A stretch of DNA of 64,000 bases from Ignavibacterium sp. (GTDB lineage: Bacteria; Bacteroidota; Ignavibacteria; Ignavibacteriales; Ignavibacteriaceae): positions 33,867 through 97,866 of the forward strand of contig JAGXRK010000066.1 in NCBI GenBank assembly GCA_018335755.1, written 5' to 3'. The notes under the pieces were generated by a model that was not told the DNA's origin, ran no database searches, and saw only the letters and a program-made list of their open reading frames with translations. Every line of letters starts with the position of its first letter. Within the stretch, counting starts at the first letter, position 1. Made by a program: the position numbers and the translations under genes. Positions 39,201 to 47,731 of this stretch are shown here, in pieces.

Positions 39201-40164
39201 TCTATGGGAAGGAGCTAAAATTGATATTAATTGGAAAGTCGGCTGGTCTCTGAATAAAAACACAACAATATCTACTGATGATCAGGGTAATCTTTTTGTA
39301 TCGAATATCAATTCAACGGGAACTTTGAACAGGTCGTTTCTATCACTGCCGCCTTCACTGTTTTTAAGTGTTTTTAACAGCGGAATAAAAAGAGTGAATG
39401 AACTCTATAATCCTGATTCGCCGGATGCTGCTTCAAGTTTATCTGAAGCATTTATCCAGGGATTTGAAACCTTCCCGATTTTTGCGCGTCTTGGATTCCT
39501 CGAGGAGTTCTCAAGATATATTCCAAGACCTAACTGGCGAATAACCTGGGATGGTTTAGAAAAATTACCATTGTTTGAATCTATTGCTACAAGAGTTTCT
39601 TTAGAGCACTCATATTCTTCAAACTACACAGAGGGATGGAAACTTTCACCGGATGGTGAAAAACAGGTGCAAACCCAAAAAATTGATTATGCCTTTGCTC
39701 CGCTGGCAAGAGTTAATATGACGTTCGGTCAGTTATGGGGTGGTAATTTAATGGGCAGTGTTCAATATTCTACACGCACAAGTTTTGATCTTGGCATCAC
39801 CACTTCCAATATTAACGAAACTTTTTCACGTGATATTGGATTTACAATAAACTATTCAAAAACCGGATTTGAACTGCCTCTTTTTGGAGTGTCTCTGCAA
39901 AACGATATTGAATTCAGCTTATCATATACAAGCGCTAAAAATTCAACTATACGATATGAGATGGCCAATTTTACCGAAGAGGGTATTCCGCAGGATGGAA
40001 CAGCGCGTGTAACTATTGAACCAAGAATTAAATATACAATCAGTGCTAAAGTTACACTCAGTATATTCTATAAACGATCAACAGTTGAACCTGAAGGCGC
40101 CTCACGCATTCCGCCTACTACGACTAATGAAGCCGGACTTGATGTTAATATCATTATCAACTAA
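33208..40164 (+). CDS. sprA: T9SS outer-membrane translocon protein SprA
   Basis: A giant protein of about 2,318 residues, the size class of Flavobacterium SprA (about 2,400), the 36-strand barrel of the type IX translocon. Recognisable SprA segments include KFFVEPSQTLKQRKV near the start, IAYIDDFEGAKRIIPIGVAYTSWR and ITWDGLEKLPLFESIA near the end. The frame is open from 33199, and residues encoded at 33208-33300 form a signal peptide (FIKRKILNLLSEIFRLLFFAAI), but no ATG, GTG or TTG occurs in frame before TTG at 33334, which lies after that signal. I place the start at ATC 33208, behind AGG, as a tentative choice. PorX follows. Confidence 0.92.
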   Translation: MKRKILNLLSEIFRLLFFAAIFFYAGINLGFNSKKGTELNSKLWLNAYLSYLEAVNINTDSKTHPDNTPEKSSSGNINDLILTFDSPPDSGKEKIEPDSIPVTILPDSSVIEDSTSIPDSLIDPFILPEDTATVDWMAVDSTGRLEHFRYQREDYPFVKLREKKKSKFFVEPSQTLKQRKVTIDSTGQFVEIREITAGNDSKILLRLPLEEYVQEKIKLRERKLWEELGYKYELKDSKVGLGELIKSFTDFEIPLPSVGVLSIFGEPKISLRIGGQVQIRGAWRNETTEGVTASRLGNTRNEPDFKQQVQINVNGTIGDKLNIVADWNTERTFEYENQLKIKYTGYDDEIIQSIEAGNVTLQTSPLIGGSEALFGLKAQFKMGPFTLTTLASQKKGETKEVSVSSGTTTQEFQIRAYDYSTNHYFLDIAYASPELNLFNRYFGRPTPEIVNAYFVKDIQVWKSINIPTPDKSKERFANAYIDLPDIGINDTYDESLRADIENPTPGEQESARFLLLTPDVDYTLHPETGFITFKTALNDQDIIAVAFRTENGQGAADDRVFGEFLTPANTDTSKRLILKLVKPKNLQPIYTTAWQLQLKNIYPIGSRNLKPDGFDFNIQYEIEGGEAVTEVQGTGSGTVRFLNAFGLDLLDASSQPNPDSKFDYRPGITIFPVTGEIVFPFLQPFGDDLPVELSDQFRYQSIYDTTKTFARQDKIKDKWRLVGQSSGDATSTYQLGFNVVENSVRVLLNGRELTPNVDYSVDYNIGTLTIRNDAALVPGADLKITYEQNDLFALASKTLLGARGIYEFSNKTKLGFSILNLNQQTLSDKVRIGEEPLSNTIYGLDFSTQADLPFVTKAIDNIFSTREMSSFSLTGEYAYIDPDPNTKKSTVLSDGGKSIAYIDDFEGAKRIIPIGVAYTSWRDLSPPDSLTFLPGLSRQEKMDHKGKTFWFTRTPSDVTVEQIYGDRKKVARSDQQVTVMDYVFLPDSPGTYNGTPELSDPTKSWGGNMKVLSSTASNLVEENVEFIEFWLNIKKAPDSAKLYIDLGRISEDVIPNNRLDTEDIFNNETITQPEIQDLGLDMLTDEQETALYGSTKADPAGDNFFFLRNDAIHPFDYYSINGTQGNAVLTDIGLIPDTEDLNRNGNLDQVNSYFRYEIPLDTNREANPFIAGGGLTEFGWYLYRVPIKDFMMEIGNPQFTQIEYIRMYTEGVPEWLWFQITDFNLVGSQWQKLIAEDSILSISVVSLEENPEYQSPPGVFQERDRTRPDEEIFRNEQSLNLILNGLPDGESREAVKYLFRPLDVFNYTEMKLFIHGDQNAVPGSVSYTDINTGEYSAEVYFRFGGDTNHYYEYRQPVEPGWNEISILFDQLTAIKQQRRDSISQILEVPVPGRPGHFYRLKGNPTLTSVKFLSVGIYNLDTPFNQGDLAGEVWVNELRVIGADDSPGWAYSVNTSIKLADLMTVNFNMSERNPYFHRLQDRFGSRVESNNWSVSTDVNLLKLVPLSLPESNLRLSYSHTEQVGKPLYIPGSDVRVDEAVRQLEANNQVDSLRTNKTADDLRSETQTLTVSDSWSASNIKIKVPTKWWLIRDTFNALTFGFNYNKNFSRNPTTLVSKSWVWNANMNYAINLSPDYYFEPVDIPVLGVLFALLTDYSKTKVYFTPQSIAANVTAKRNQSSSITRPTVGIGGQLTEPNEIVSRDFQASRGFNFNWKITEGGFLNLSTNYNVNISSSLAYLETDIDGNPRSESKIWNDIFNGIFFGRDFRYQQNIDFRTNPRLPSLWDINRYFTVTANYSAGYQWNNDFRQVELGRSAGFSNKSSATLTLRLKALFDPLFAEEPPVTKTQPNQRNKGRQTQVEQTKKPEEQGEFLLTVQDSTGKAVTGTITETDSIVVEDKPGSLSRALGFLKIAVKTILFDYENINISFNNDNTLSKSGLQATGSGFNNFWGFIHSDKEGPGRAFMLGLSDDVGPRVRQAGTNLSDVFQQKNSFDLKTSRPLWEGAKIDINWKVGWSLNKNTTISTDDQGNLFVSNINSTGTLNRSFLSLPPSLFLSVFNSGIKRVNELYNPDSPDAASSLSEAFIQGFETFPIFARLGFLEEFSRYIPRPNWRITWDGLEKLPLFESIATRVSLEHSYSSNYTEGWKLSPDGEKQVQTQKIDYAFAPLARVNMTFGQLWGGNLMGSVQYSTRTSFDLGITTSNINETFSRDIGFTINYSKTGFELPLFGVSLQNDIEFSLSYTSAKNSTIRYEMANFTEEGIPQDGTARVTIEPRIKYTISAKVTLSIFYKRSTVEPEGASRIPPTTTNEAGLDVNIIIN

Positions 40165-40440
40165 CTTATTGCATCAGCATATTTTATGGATTAACATTAA
40201 AACTTAGTGCTGAACAAACAAATAGTTTATTAATCAGATTGTTTATTTAACGATTCAATGAAAAATGATTAATTTTGCTGGTTGCTTTCAGTCAATATAA
40301 TTTTAGAACTCAAATCAAAAAGATGCTTATAAAAGTTTTATCAGCAAACTGAACCTGTGTCAAATAAATAATCAATAACCAAAATGTTTTATTTTCTGAA
40401 CCGAAAAATATAGATTAGAATTGGAAAGAAAGAAAAAATA

Positions 40441-42006
40441 ATGAACAAAAAACTTATCTGGGTTGATGACGAAATTGAATTATTAAGATCGCATATAATT
40501 TTTCTGAGTGAAAAAGGCTATGACGTTGATTCAGCTACTAACGGTGAAGATGCCGTTTCTATGGTTAGAAATACCAACTATGATCTTATGTTTCTAGATG
40601 AAATGATGGCTGGTATGGGCGGATTAGAGACTCTTGCAAAAATCAAGGAGTTCAAACCTAACCTTCCGGTTGTTATGATCACTAAGTCGGAAGAAGAATC
40701 TTTAATGAATGAAGCAATTGGCGGAAAAATAAGAGATTATCTTACTAAACCTGTTAACCCAAGCCAGGTGCTGTTAGTATGTAAAAAAATTCTTGAAGGT
40801 AAAAAAATATCAGGAGAATATGCCGCTAAAGATTATCTTCAGGATTTTAACGAAATTTCCAGATCACTTATGGGCAGTATGGATTATAATGACTGGTTAA
40901 ACATTTATCTTAAATTAGTCAACTGGTCTATTGAACTTGATCGGCATCCCGAAGTTGGATTAAAACAAACCCTGTCTGACCAGTTTAAAGAAGCTAATAA
41001 AGAATTTTCTAAATTTGTTGAAAATAATTATCGTCATTGGATAACAAATCAGGCCAACCCTGAAGTGCCGACATTAACCACCGAGATCGTTGAAAAATAT
41101 GTATTAGATGTTTTGAAACAGGATAATAATTCTGTGTTTTTATTTGTTCTTGATTGTCTTCGGTTAGACCAATGGATGGTAATGGAGGAACATCTAAGTG
41201 AGTTATTTACCATTAAAAAAGATTATTATTATTCAATACTTCCTACGGCAACTCCTTATGCAAGAAACAGTTTATTCAGTGGTCTTTATCCGCTGGATAT
41301 TGAAAAGTATTATCCAACTCTTTGGCAGGGTAATGATGAAGATGAAAGAAGCATGAATAAACATGAAAAAGAATTATTGCAGTTATTGCTGGATAGAAAG
41401 CGAATTAAGCTGCGTAATGACTTAAAATATCTGAAAATTATTGATCCCGAGGTTGGAAGAAATTTTGAACAGAATATTCATTCATATAAATCGAATCATT
41501 TTACTGCCGTGGTTGTGAATTTTCTGGATATGATTGCGCACGGCAGATCTGACTCCGATTTATTAAAAGAAATTGCGCCGGACGAATCGGCATTCAGGTC
41601 ATTAACTAACAGCTGGTTTACGCATTCATCACTTCTTTCTACTTTAAGGACTTTAGCTGGGTTTAAAGATATTAAGATAATTGTAACTACGGACCATGGA
41701 AGCATTCGTTCACTGAGGGGTGCAAAAGTTCTGGGAGATCGTGAAGCTTCCACCAATCTGCGCTTTAAATACGGTAGAAATCTTAAGGCAGATGAAAAAC
41801 ATGCTGTGTATATTAAAAACTCGATGGAATATAAACTGCCTAAACGCGGAGTAACTATAAACTATATTATTGCAAAAGAAGATTATTATTTTGTTTATCC
41901 GACTGACTATCATAAATACTTATCTCATTATAAAGACACATTCCAGCACGGCGGTATTTCAATGGAAGAAATGATACTTCCTGTTGTAACAATGGAACCG
42001 AAATAA
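40441..42006 (+). CDS. porX: T9SS response regulator PorX (receiver plus PglZ phosphatase domain)
   Basis: A 521-residue protein. The receiver domain has Asp53 in LMFLDEMMAG and the KP pair in YLTKPVN. The C-terminal half is an alkaline-phosphatase-superfamily PglZ domain with VLDCLRLDQW, TPYARNSLFSG and VTTDHGS. This arrangement is that of PorX, which in Bacteroidota regulates T9SS gene expression with kinase PorY and an ECF sigma factor. It lies 276 bases after sprA, tying the regulator to the translocon gene here. No porY is in the window. Confidence 0.93.
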   Translation: MNKKLIWVDDEIELLRSHIIFLSEKGYDVDSATNGEDAVSMVRNTNYDLMFLDEMMAGMGGLETLAKIKEFKPNLPVVMITKSEEESLMNEAIGGKIRDYLTKPVNPSQVLLVCKKILEGKKISGEYAAKDYLQDFNEISRSLMGSMDYNDWLNIYLKLVNWSIELDRHPEVGLKQTLSDQFKEANKEFSKFVENNYRHWITNQANPEVPTLTTEIVEKYVLDVLKQDNNSVFLFVLDCLRLDQWMVMEEHLSELFTIKKDYYYSILPTATPYARNSLFSGLYPLDIEKYYPTLWQGNDEDERSMNKHEKELLQLLLDRKRIKLRNDLKYLKIIDPEVGRNFEQNIHSYKSNHFTAVVVNFLDMIAHGRSDSDLLKEIAPDESAFRSLTNSWFTHSSLLSTLRTLAGFKDIKIIVTTDHGSIRSLRGAKVLGDREASTNLRFKYGRNLKADEKHAVYIKNSMEYKLPKRGVTINYIIAKEDYYFVYPTDYHKYLSHYKDTFQHGGISMEEMILPVVTMEPK

Positions 42007-42007
42007 A

Positions 42008-42436
42008 ATGTTTTTTCCGTCTGAAAGAATTTGTCGAACAGAGAGTGACACTGAAAATCTTGCTAATGAATTTGCAAATTCGTTAAAAGGAGGAGAAGTT
42101 GTTATCTTAAATGGAAATCTTGGTGCAGGAAAAACATTCTTTATTAAAAGTGTCTGCTCTGTAATGGGAATTCATAATGTTGTAAGCCCAACTTTCGCTA
42201 TCGTAAATGAGCATAATGGCAAGTTTCACATTAATCATTTTGATTTTTACAGGATAAATTCAATAAATGAATTATATGATATCGGTTTTGATGACTATCT
42301 GAACAATAATAGCTCAATAACTTTTATTGAATGGGGAGAACTTTTTCGGGATATCTTACCAAAGAAAAGGATAGAGATTAATATAGAATTTGATAATAAC
42401 CTAAGTCGAGTATTTAAACTTGTTATATATGAATAA
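42008..42436 (+). CDS. tsaE: tRNA threonylcarbamoyladenosine biosynthesis protein TsaE
   Basis: A 142-residue P-loop ATPase. The Walker A is LNGNLGAGKTFFIKS, followed by VVSPTFAIVNEH and the HFDFYRINSINEL segment with FIEWGE. TsaE works with TsaB and TsaD in forming t6A at position 37 of ANN-decoding tRNAs. It begins one base after the porX stop and overlaps tsaB by 8 bases; the TsaB-TsaE pairing is functionally sensible. tsaD is not in the window. Confidence 0.93.
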   Translation: MFFPSERICRTESDTENLANEFANSLKGGEVVILNGNLGAGKTFFIKSVCSVMGIHNVVSPTFAIVNEHNGKFHINHFDFYRINSINELYDIGFDDYLNNNSSITFIEWGELFRDILPKKRIEINIEFDNNLSRVFKLVIYE

Positions 42437-43073
42437 ACCTATTCTTGCGATTGAAACTTCTGATTTAATTTGCGGCGCTTGTATTTATTTCAGTAAAGAA
42501 AATTTTTTTTCTGCAAAAGTGGCCGCAAAGCACTCTCACTCAGAAATGCTTTTTAAAGTTATTGATTCGGTAATTACCACTGCCAACATAAAGAAACCGG
42601 ATATAAATGCAATTGCCGTTTCAGAAGGGCCTGGTTCGTTTACCGGTTTGAGAATTGGAATGTCCGCTGCAAAAGGATTGGCTTTTGGATTAGCAATCCC
42701 GATTATACCTGTACCAACATTTGAAGCATTAGCTTTACAGGCAGCTTCATTATTTGAGGATGAGGAGATTGTTATAGCTAATAAAGTGAACACAGAAGAA
42801 GTATATTTTGCTAAGTTTCATGTTAAAATGAATAATTATATATTTACAGAAGAATTAAAAATCAGGCAAAGTTCTGAACTGGCTTTATTGGAAAAATCGC
42901 ATAAAAAGTTCGGAAACGCATTTGGTAAACCATTAACAAGCTCACCGGAACCGGAATTTGTTGCTCAATGGGCTGTTGATTTTGGTGAGAATACTAAGAC
43001 AAACGATATTGATAATCTTGAACCATTTTATCTGAAAAATTTTATTATTAAGGAGAAGAAAAATGTTAAATAA
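42429..43073 (+). CDS. tsaB: tRNA threonylcarbamoyladenosine biosynthesis protein TsaB
   Basis: A protein of 214 residues from ATG 42429; an in-frame TTG three codons earlier is an alternative. The ASKHA-fold signature is ILAIETSDLICGACI, followed by VSEGPGSFTGLRIGMSAAKGLA, the best-known TsaB motif. It is an inactive homologue of TsaD that scaffolds the t6A complex. It overlaps both tsaE and the following DUF1573 gene (by 11 bases), so the run is one transcript. Confidence 0.94.
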   Translation: MNKPILAIETSDLICGACIYFSKENFFSAKVAAKHSHSEMLFKVIDSVITTANIKKPDINAIAVSEGPGSFTGLRIGMSAAKGLAFGLAIPIIPVPTFEALALQAASLFEDEEIVIANKVNTEEVYFAKFHVKMNNYIFTEELKIRQSSELALLEKSHKKFGNAFGKPLTSSPEPEFVAQWAVDFGENTKTNDIDNLEPFYLKNFIIKEKKNVK

Positions 43074-43773
43074 AATATTTGCAGTTTTATTTTTGCTTTC
43101 ATCAGTTTCATTTGCACAAATGATTGCACCTAAAGCAGTTGTTCAGCAGAAATTACACGACTTCGGCGATGTTAACCAGGGTGAAATTGTTAAAGCATCA
43201 TTTCTAATTTCAAATAGCGGTGGTGATCTGCTTGAAATTATGGATGTCCGCGCTTCCTGCGGATGCACTGCGGCTAAACCGGAAAAAAGCCAACTTAAGC
43301 CCGGTGAGTCCACCAAAGTAGATGTGAATTTTAACACAAAAGGTAGAAGAGGAATTCAACAGCAGCGTGTTACCGTTACAACAAACGATCCGGCAAATCA
43401 GCAATTGGTTCTAACAATTAAAGCAAATGTTATTATTCCGGAACAAACTAAATCTGAAGCACCTAAAATTAAATTTAACAACTCGCAGCATAATTTTGGG
43501 AAAGTTAAAGAAGGTCAGGTTTATCAACATACATTTTCTTTTTCTAATAACGGCTCCCGATTATTGAATATAAAAGATGTAAAGTCATCCTGCGGTTGTG
43601 CAGTTGCCTCGATTAGTCAAAAAGAATTGAAGCCAGGTGAATCAGCAACATTAAAAGTTGAACTGGATACTGCAAAACGAAAAGGTAGAATGAGCAGAAC
43701 TTTAACTGTAATATCTAATGATCCCGAAACTCCAAATACAATATTAACACTATACGCCGAAATAGAAGGCTGA
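43063..43773 (+). CDS. Exported DUF1573 protein, two domains
   Basis: A 236-residue protein with signal peptide [19 protein letters not shown] and two copies of an Ig-like DUF1573 domain (about residues 25-125 and 140-235). Each copy has the DVxxxCGCTxA-type signature: [13 protein letters not shown] and [13 protein letters not shown], with matching LKPGES segments. The domain is common in Bacteroidota secreted and periplasmic proteins; its function is not known. It sits in the tsaB-accD transcript, probably by chance of operon layout. Confidence 0.9.
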   Translation: MLNKIFAVLFLLSSVSFAQMIAPKAVVQQKLHDFGDVNQGEIVKASFLISNSGGDLLEIMDVRASCGCTAAKPEKSQLKPGESTKVDVNFNTKGRRGIQQQRVTVTTNDPANQQLVLTIKANVIIPEQTKSEAPKIKFNNSQHNFGKVKEGQVYQHTFSFSNNGSRLLNIKDVKSSCGCAVASISQKELKPGESATLKVELDTAKRKGRMSRTLTVISNDPETPNTILTLYAEIEG

Positions 43774-43783
43774 AAGAAACACA

Positions 43784-44623
43784 ATGCCCTGGTTTAAAAG
43801 ATCAAAAGACAATATTGCCCCTGATACACAGAAAAAAGACCTGCCCGATGGACTATGGGAAAAGTGTCCTTCGTGCGGTGAAATAATTCACAAAAAGCAG
43901 CTCGAATTAAATTTATGGACCTGCCTTAAATGTGATCATCATTTTAGGATTGGAAGTGCTGATTATATCAAAATTCTTCTGGATAAAGGTTCCTTTAAAG
44001 AGATGGATCGAAAAATGCGGGCTGCTGATCCGCTTGATTTTAAAGACACAAAAAAATATTCTGATAGAATTGCTGACACCATTAAAAAGTTAGATCTGTA
44101 TGATGCTGTTCGCACCGGAACAGGTAAGATGGATGGAAAAGAAGTTGCGCTTGGCTGTATGGATTTTCAGTTTATCGGCGGAAGTATGGGTGCTGTAGTT
44201 GGTGAAAAACTCGCAAGACTTATTGATAAGGCTTATAAGAATAAATCACCGCTGATAATAATTTCTAAAAGCGGCGGAGCAAGAATGATGGAAGCTGCCT
44301 TCTCACTTATGCAAATGGCTAAAACCAGTTCACGCCTTGCCCGGCTTGCTGATGCAGGAGTTCCTTACATTTCGGTTCTTACTGATCCAACCACCGGCGG
44401 AACAACAGCCAGTTATGCAATGCTTGGTGATATACACATTGCCGAACCTAAAGCATTAATAGGATTTGCCGGTCCAAGGGTTATTAAACAAACTATTGGA
44501 AAGGACCTTCCACCAGGTTTTCAAACATCAGAGTTTTTACTCGAGCATGGTTTTGTTGATTTGATAACGCACAGGAAAGAACTCAGGGATACAATTATTA
44601 GAGTTTTGGATTTACTGGTCTGA
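43784..44623 (+). CDS. accD: Acetyl-CoA carboxylase carboxyltransferase subunit beta
   Basis: A 279-residue AccD. The N-terminal zinc ribbon uses Cys28, Cys31, Cys47 and Cys50 (CPSCGE...TCLKCDHH). The crotonase-like core has [28 protein letters not shown] and [17 protein letters not shown]. With AccA it moves the carboxyl from biotin to acetyl-CoA, giving malonyl-CoA for fatty-acid synthesis. Directly after it, facing the other way, is birA, the enzyme that attaches biotin to the same complex. Confidence 0.96.
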   Translation: MPWFKRSKDNIAPDTQKKDLPDGLWEKCPSCGEIIHKKQLELNLWTCLKCDHHFRIGSADYIKILLDKGSFKEMDRKMRAADPLDFKDTKKYSDRIADTIKKLDLYDAVRTGTGKMDGKEVALGCMDFQFIGGSMGAVVGEKLARLIDKAYKNKSPLIIISKSGGARMMEAAFSLMQMAKTSSRLARLADAGVPYISVLTDPTTGGTTASYAMLGDIHIAEPKALIGFAGPRVIKQTIGKDLPPGFQTSEFLLEHGFVDLITHRKELRDTIIRVLDLLV

Positions 44624-44643
44624 TATTTACGGGAATTAATTAT

Positions 44644-44675
44644 AAAAGCCGATGAAATGTATCGGCTTTTTCTAT
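44644..44675. terminator. Bidirectional terminator between accD and birA
   Basis: The perfect stem AAAAGCCGAT / ATCGGCTTTT has a 7-base loop, a T-run after it, and A's before it. It serves both convergent genes. Confidence 0.85.
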
Positions 44676-44684
44676 TTTAAATTA

Positions 44685-45458
44685 TTAAACAATACTTACA
44701 TCACCGAAATGAATTCTTTCCACCTTTTCTTTTGTCTTTAAAAGCAGGAATCCGGAGTCATCAATATCTTCAAAAATTCCGTATTGTGTTTTAGTGCCGT
44801 CTGATACTGTAATTTTTTCTCCAAGCATATTACAGCGTTCACGCCACTCCTTCAAAATAAATTCGCCGTTTTCGGTAACCTTGTTCAGAAGCCATTCAAA
44901 ATTATTAAGAACCTCTGCAAGAAATCTTTCCCTGTCAACCATATCATTAATTTCATTTCTTATAGATGTTGGTTCAATATTAAACTTGCCCTGAAAAATT
45001 GATTGGTTAACATTTATTCCGATACCAACAACAATTCGTTCTATCCTGCTTCCACTGGAAGTTGATTCAATTAGGATACCCGAAACTTTCTTACCGGAAA
45101 GAAGAACATCATTTGGCCACTTTAAATGTGTACGCTGCTGATAAAGATTTTCAATTGACATTGCCACAGCCAGTGTTGCTGCAAAATTTATAAGGTTTAT
45201 TCTGCTGTTTAGTTTTTTATTTCCCTTCAGTAAAATTGAAAAAGTAAGGTTTTGATCTTTCTGACTATACCATGTCCTATCCATTCTGCCGCGTCCGGCA
45301 GATTGTTTTTCGGCCAGTACAACAGTTCCATTGTTATTGTAGTTGGAATTTTTATCTACTAAAAATGAATTTGTTGAACTCAATTCTTCGGCGTAAACAA
45401 AATTTCTGCCTATAAATTCTGTATTTAATTTTATATCAAATGCTTCAATATTGAACAC
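44685..45458 (-). CDS. birA: Biotin-[acetyl-CoA-carboxylase] ligase
   Basis: A protein of 257 residues from GTG 45458, with GAGG 5 bases upstream; the frame stays open further up but that part looks non-coding. BirA motifs are ELSSTNSFLVDK, AEKQSAGRGRMDRTWYS, LKWPNDVLLSGKKVSGILIE and VVGIGINVNQ. It has no N-terminal winged helix, so it is the monofunctional ligase and not a repressor of biotin genes. It converges on accD, whose enzyme needs biotinylated AccB. Confidence 0.92.
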   Translation of the reverse strand: MFNIEAFDIKLNTEFIGRNFVYAEELSSTNSFLVDKNSNYNNNGTVVLAEKQSAGRGRMDRTWYSQKDQNLTFSILLKGNKKLNSRINLINFAATLAVAMSIENLYQQRTHLKWPNDVLLSGKKVSGILIESTSSGSRIERIVVGIGINVNQSIFQGKFNIEPTSIRNEINDMVDRERFLAEVLNNFEWLLNKVTENGEFILKEWRERCNMLGEKITVSDGTKTQYGIFEDIDDSGFLLLKTKEKVERIHFGDVSIV

Positions 45459-45535
45459 AAAAACCTCTTTTTCTCTAAAAGCAAATATAGGCAGAAATCG
45501 AAAAACTGTCATTAAAAATGTCAAAAGTTATATTA

Positions 45536-45556
45536 ATGCTGACATAATGTCAGCAT
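45536..45556. promoter_or_regulatory. 21-bp perfect palindrome upstream of dnaK
   Basis: Arms ATGCTGACAT and ATGTCAGCAT are separated by a single A. It lies between the divergent birA and dnaK starts, about 86 bases before the dnaK sigma-54 element, a usual distance for an activator site. It is not a CIRCE element. The sequence is operator-like; the binding protein is unknown. Confidence 0.5.
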
Positions 45557-45641
45557 CTTTAAATGAATTAATTTCAAGTAAAGATTTACAAATAATTGTT
45601 AAACTATTATAATCAAATAACTTAGTAAATTTTTAATATTA

Positions 45642-45657
45642 TGGCACCTTCATTGCA
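45642..45657 (+). promoter_or_regulatory. Sigma-54 promoter of dnaK
   Basis: TGGCACCTTCATTGCA matches the -24/-12 consensus TGGCAC-N5-TTGCA, with GG and GC exactly 10 bases apart. The predicted start of transcription is near 45668, 30 bases before the dnaK ATG. Confidence 0.75.
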
Positions 45658-45697
45658 CAACTCTATCAGTTTATAAAATAATAAGGAGAAAAATATA

Positions 45698-47614
45698 ATG
45701 GGAAAAATAATAGGAATAGACTTAGGAACTACAAATTCCTGCGTAGCGGTTATGGAAGGTAATGATCCAGTGGTAATTCCGAATTCTGAAGGCGGTAGGA
45801 CTACTCCTTCTGTTGTAGCATTTACAAAATCAGGTGAACGATTAGTTGGTCAGCCAGCTAAACGACAGGCAATAACTAATCCCAAAAACACAGTCTCATC
45901 CATAAAAAGATTTATGGGAAGATTGTATAATGAGGTTGATAAAGAAAGATCTGAAGTACCTTATGAAGTGGTTGCTGGTGATGCAAACACTGCAAGAGTA
46001 AAGATAACAGATCGCCTTTATTCGCCGCCGGAAATAAGCGCAATGGTTCTTCAAAAGATGAAAAAAACTGCTGAAGATTATCTCGGGCAAGAAGTAACTG
46101 AAGCTGTTATTACAGTTCCGGCTTACTTTAACGACTCACAGCGACAAGCTACCAAAGACGCTGGTGAAATTGCAGGATTAAAAGTAAGAAGAATTATAAA
46201 TGAGCCAACCGCTGCAGCACTTGCATACGGACTTGACAAGAAAACATCAGATCACACAGTTGCTGTTTATGACTTAGGCGGCGGAACTTTTGATATTTCT
46301 ATTCTCCAGTTGGGAGACGGAGTATTTGAAGTTAAGTCAACTAACGGCGATACACATCTTGGCGGTGATGATTTCGATCAGAGATTAATTGATTTTCTTG
46401 CTGATGAATTCAAGAAGCAGGAAGGTATTGATTTGAAAAAAGATCCTATGGCTCTTCAAAGACTGAAAGAAGCTTCTGAAAAAGGTAAGATTGAACTTTC
46501 TTCATCTTCTTCAACAGATGTTAATCTTCCGTTCATCACTGCAACTCAGGATGGACCAAAGCATATGAACATCAACCTGAGCAGATCCAAATTCGAACAG
46601 TTAATTCACGATCTTGTTGAAAAAACAAGAATACCTTGTGAGCAGGCAATTAAAGATGCAGGTGTATCACCTTCTGATATTAATGAAGTTATTCTTGTTG
46701 GCGGTTCAACAAGAATTCCTATGGTTCAGGAATTAGTGAAAAAAATATTTGGTAAAGAACCTCACAAAGGCGTTAATCCGGATGAAGTAGTTGCAGTCGG
46801 CGCAGCCATTCAGGGTGGAGTCCTAACCGGTGAGGTTAAAGATGTACTGCTGCTCGATGTTACTCCGCTATCACTCGGTATAGAAACTCTTGGAGGTGTA
46901 TTTACAAAATTAATTGATGCGAATACAACAATACCAACCAAGAAAAGTGAGATCTTTTCAACTGCTGCAGATAGTCAGCCCTCAGTAGAAATTAATGTTC
47001 TTCAGGGTGAACGTCAGATGGCAGGAGACAACAGATCATTAGGAAGATTTCATCTTGATGGAATTCCGCCTGCACCAAGAGGTGTTCCGCAGATTGAAGT
47101 TACTTTTGATATTGATGCTAATGGAATTCTTCACGTTAGTGCAAAAGATAAAGCCACTAATAAAGAGCAAAGCATCAGAATTACTTCTTCCGGCGGATTG
47201 AGCCAAAATGAAATCGAAAAAATGAAAAACGATGCTAAAGAGCACGCAGCCGAAGATAAAAAGAAACGTGAATCCGTTGATATAAGAAATCAGGCTGACA
47301 GTCTTGTCTTCCAGACTAAAAAGCAGCTTGAAGAATTGAAGGACAAAGTTAATCCTGATGCAAAAGCAAGACTTGAATCTGAAATTAAAAAAGTTGAAGA
47401 TGCAATTGCAACCAATAATTCAGATCAGATTAAGTCGGCTACTGAATCATTAAACAAAACCTGGAGTGAAATAGCTGCACAACTCTATTCACAGCAAGGA
47501 CCGGAACAGGGCGGACCACAGCCCGGTCAGGAGCAGGCTTCAGGAAAACCAGAAGATGGTAAAGACAATGTTCAGGATGCATCTTATGAAGTAGTTGATG
47601 ACGATAAAAAGTAA
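45698..47614 (+). CDS. dnaK: Molecular chaperone DnaK (Hsp70)
   Basis: A 638-residue Hsp70. It has [18 protein letters not shown] at the N-terminus, [25 protein letters not shown] and a substrate-binding domain with [14 protein letters not shown]. The low-complexity C-terminal tail rich in Gln, Gly and Pro ends YEVVDDDKK. It folds client proteins with DnaJ and GrpE, which are not next to it. Its upstream region has a consensus sigma-54 promoter and a palindrome but no CIRCE, which is unusual for dnaK. The ribosome site AAGGAG precedes the ATG, and a terminator follows. Confidence 0.98.
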   Translation: MGKIIGIDLGTTNSCVAVMEGNDPVVIPNSEGGRTTPSVVAFTKSGERLVGQPAKRQAITNPKNTVSSIKRFMGRLYNEVDKERSEVPYEVVAGDANTARVKITDRLYSPPEISAMVLQKMKKTAEDYLGQEVTEAVITVPAYFNDSQRQATKDAGEIAGLKVRRIINEPTAAALAYGLDKKTSDHTVAVYDLGGGTFDISILQLGDGVFEVKSTNGDTHLGGDDFDQRLIDFLADEFKKQEGIDLKKDPMALQRLKEASEKGKIELSSSSSTDVNLPFITATQDGPKHMNINLSRSKFEQLIHDLVEKTRIPCEQAIKDAGVSPSDINEVILVGGSTRIPMVQELVKKIFGKEPHKGVNPDEVVAVGAAIQGGVLTGEVKDVLLLDVTPLSLGIETLGGVFTKLIDANTTIPTKKSEIFSTAADSQPSVEINVLQGERQMAGDNRSLGRFHLDGIPPAPRGVPQIEVTFDIDANGILHVSAKDKATNKEQSIRITSSGGLSQNEIEKMKNDAKEHAAEDKKKRESVDIRNQADSLVFQTKKQLEELKDKVNPDAKARLESEIKKVEDAIATNNSDQIKSATESLNKTWSEIAAQLYSQQGPEQGGPQPGQEQASGKPEDGKDNVQDASYEVVDDDKK

Positions 47615-47642
47615 TTATCACACTAAATACTAACTATTAGTT

Positions 47643-47675
47643 AAGCCTCGTATATGATTACGGGGCTTTTTCTTT
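47643..47675 (+). terminator. Terminator after dnaK
   Basis: The stem AAGCC-T-CGTA / TACG-G-GGCTT has one opposed mismatch and a 6-base loop, and is followed by TTTTTCTTT. Confidence 0.8.
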
Positions 47676-47731
47676 AACCGCCGGTTTAAGTATTTTTGAG
47701 GCAATTCTGATTAAAGTTTAAACATTTTTTA

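Noticed and set aside
45536..45556. CIRCE element for HrcA before dnaK
   Set aside because: CIRCE is TTAGCACTC-N9-GAGTGCTAA; this palindrome has different arms and a 1-base centre.
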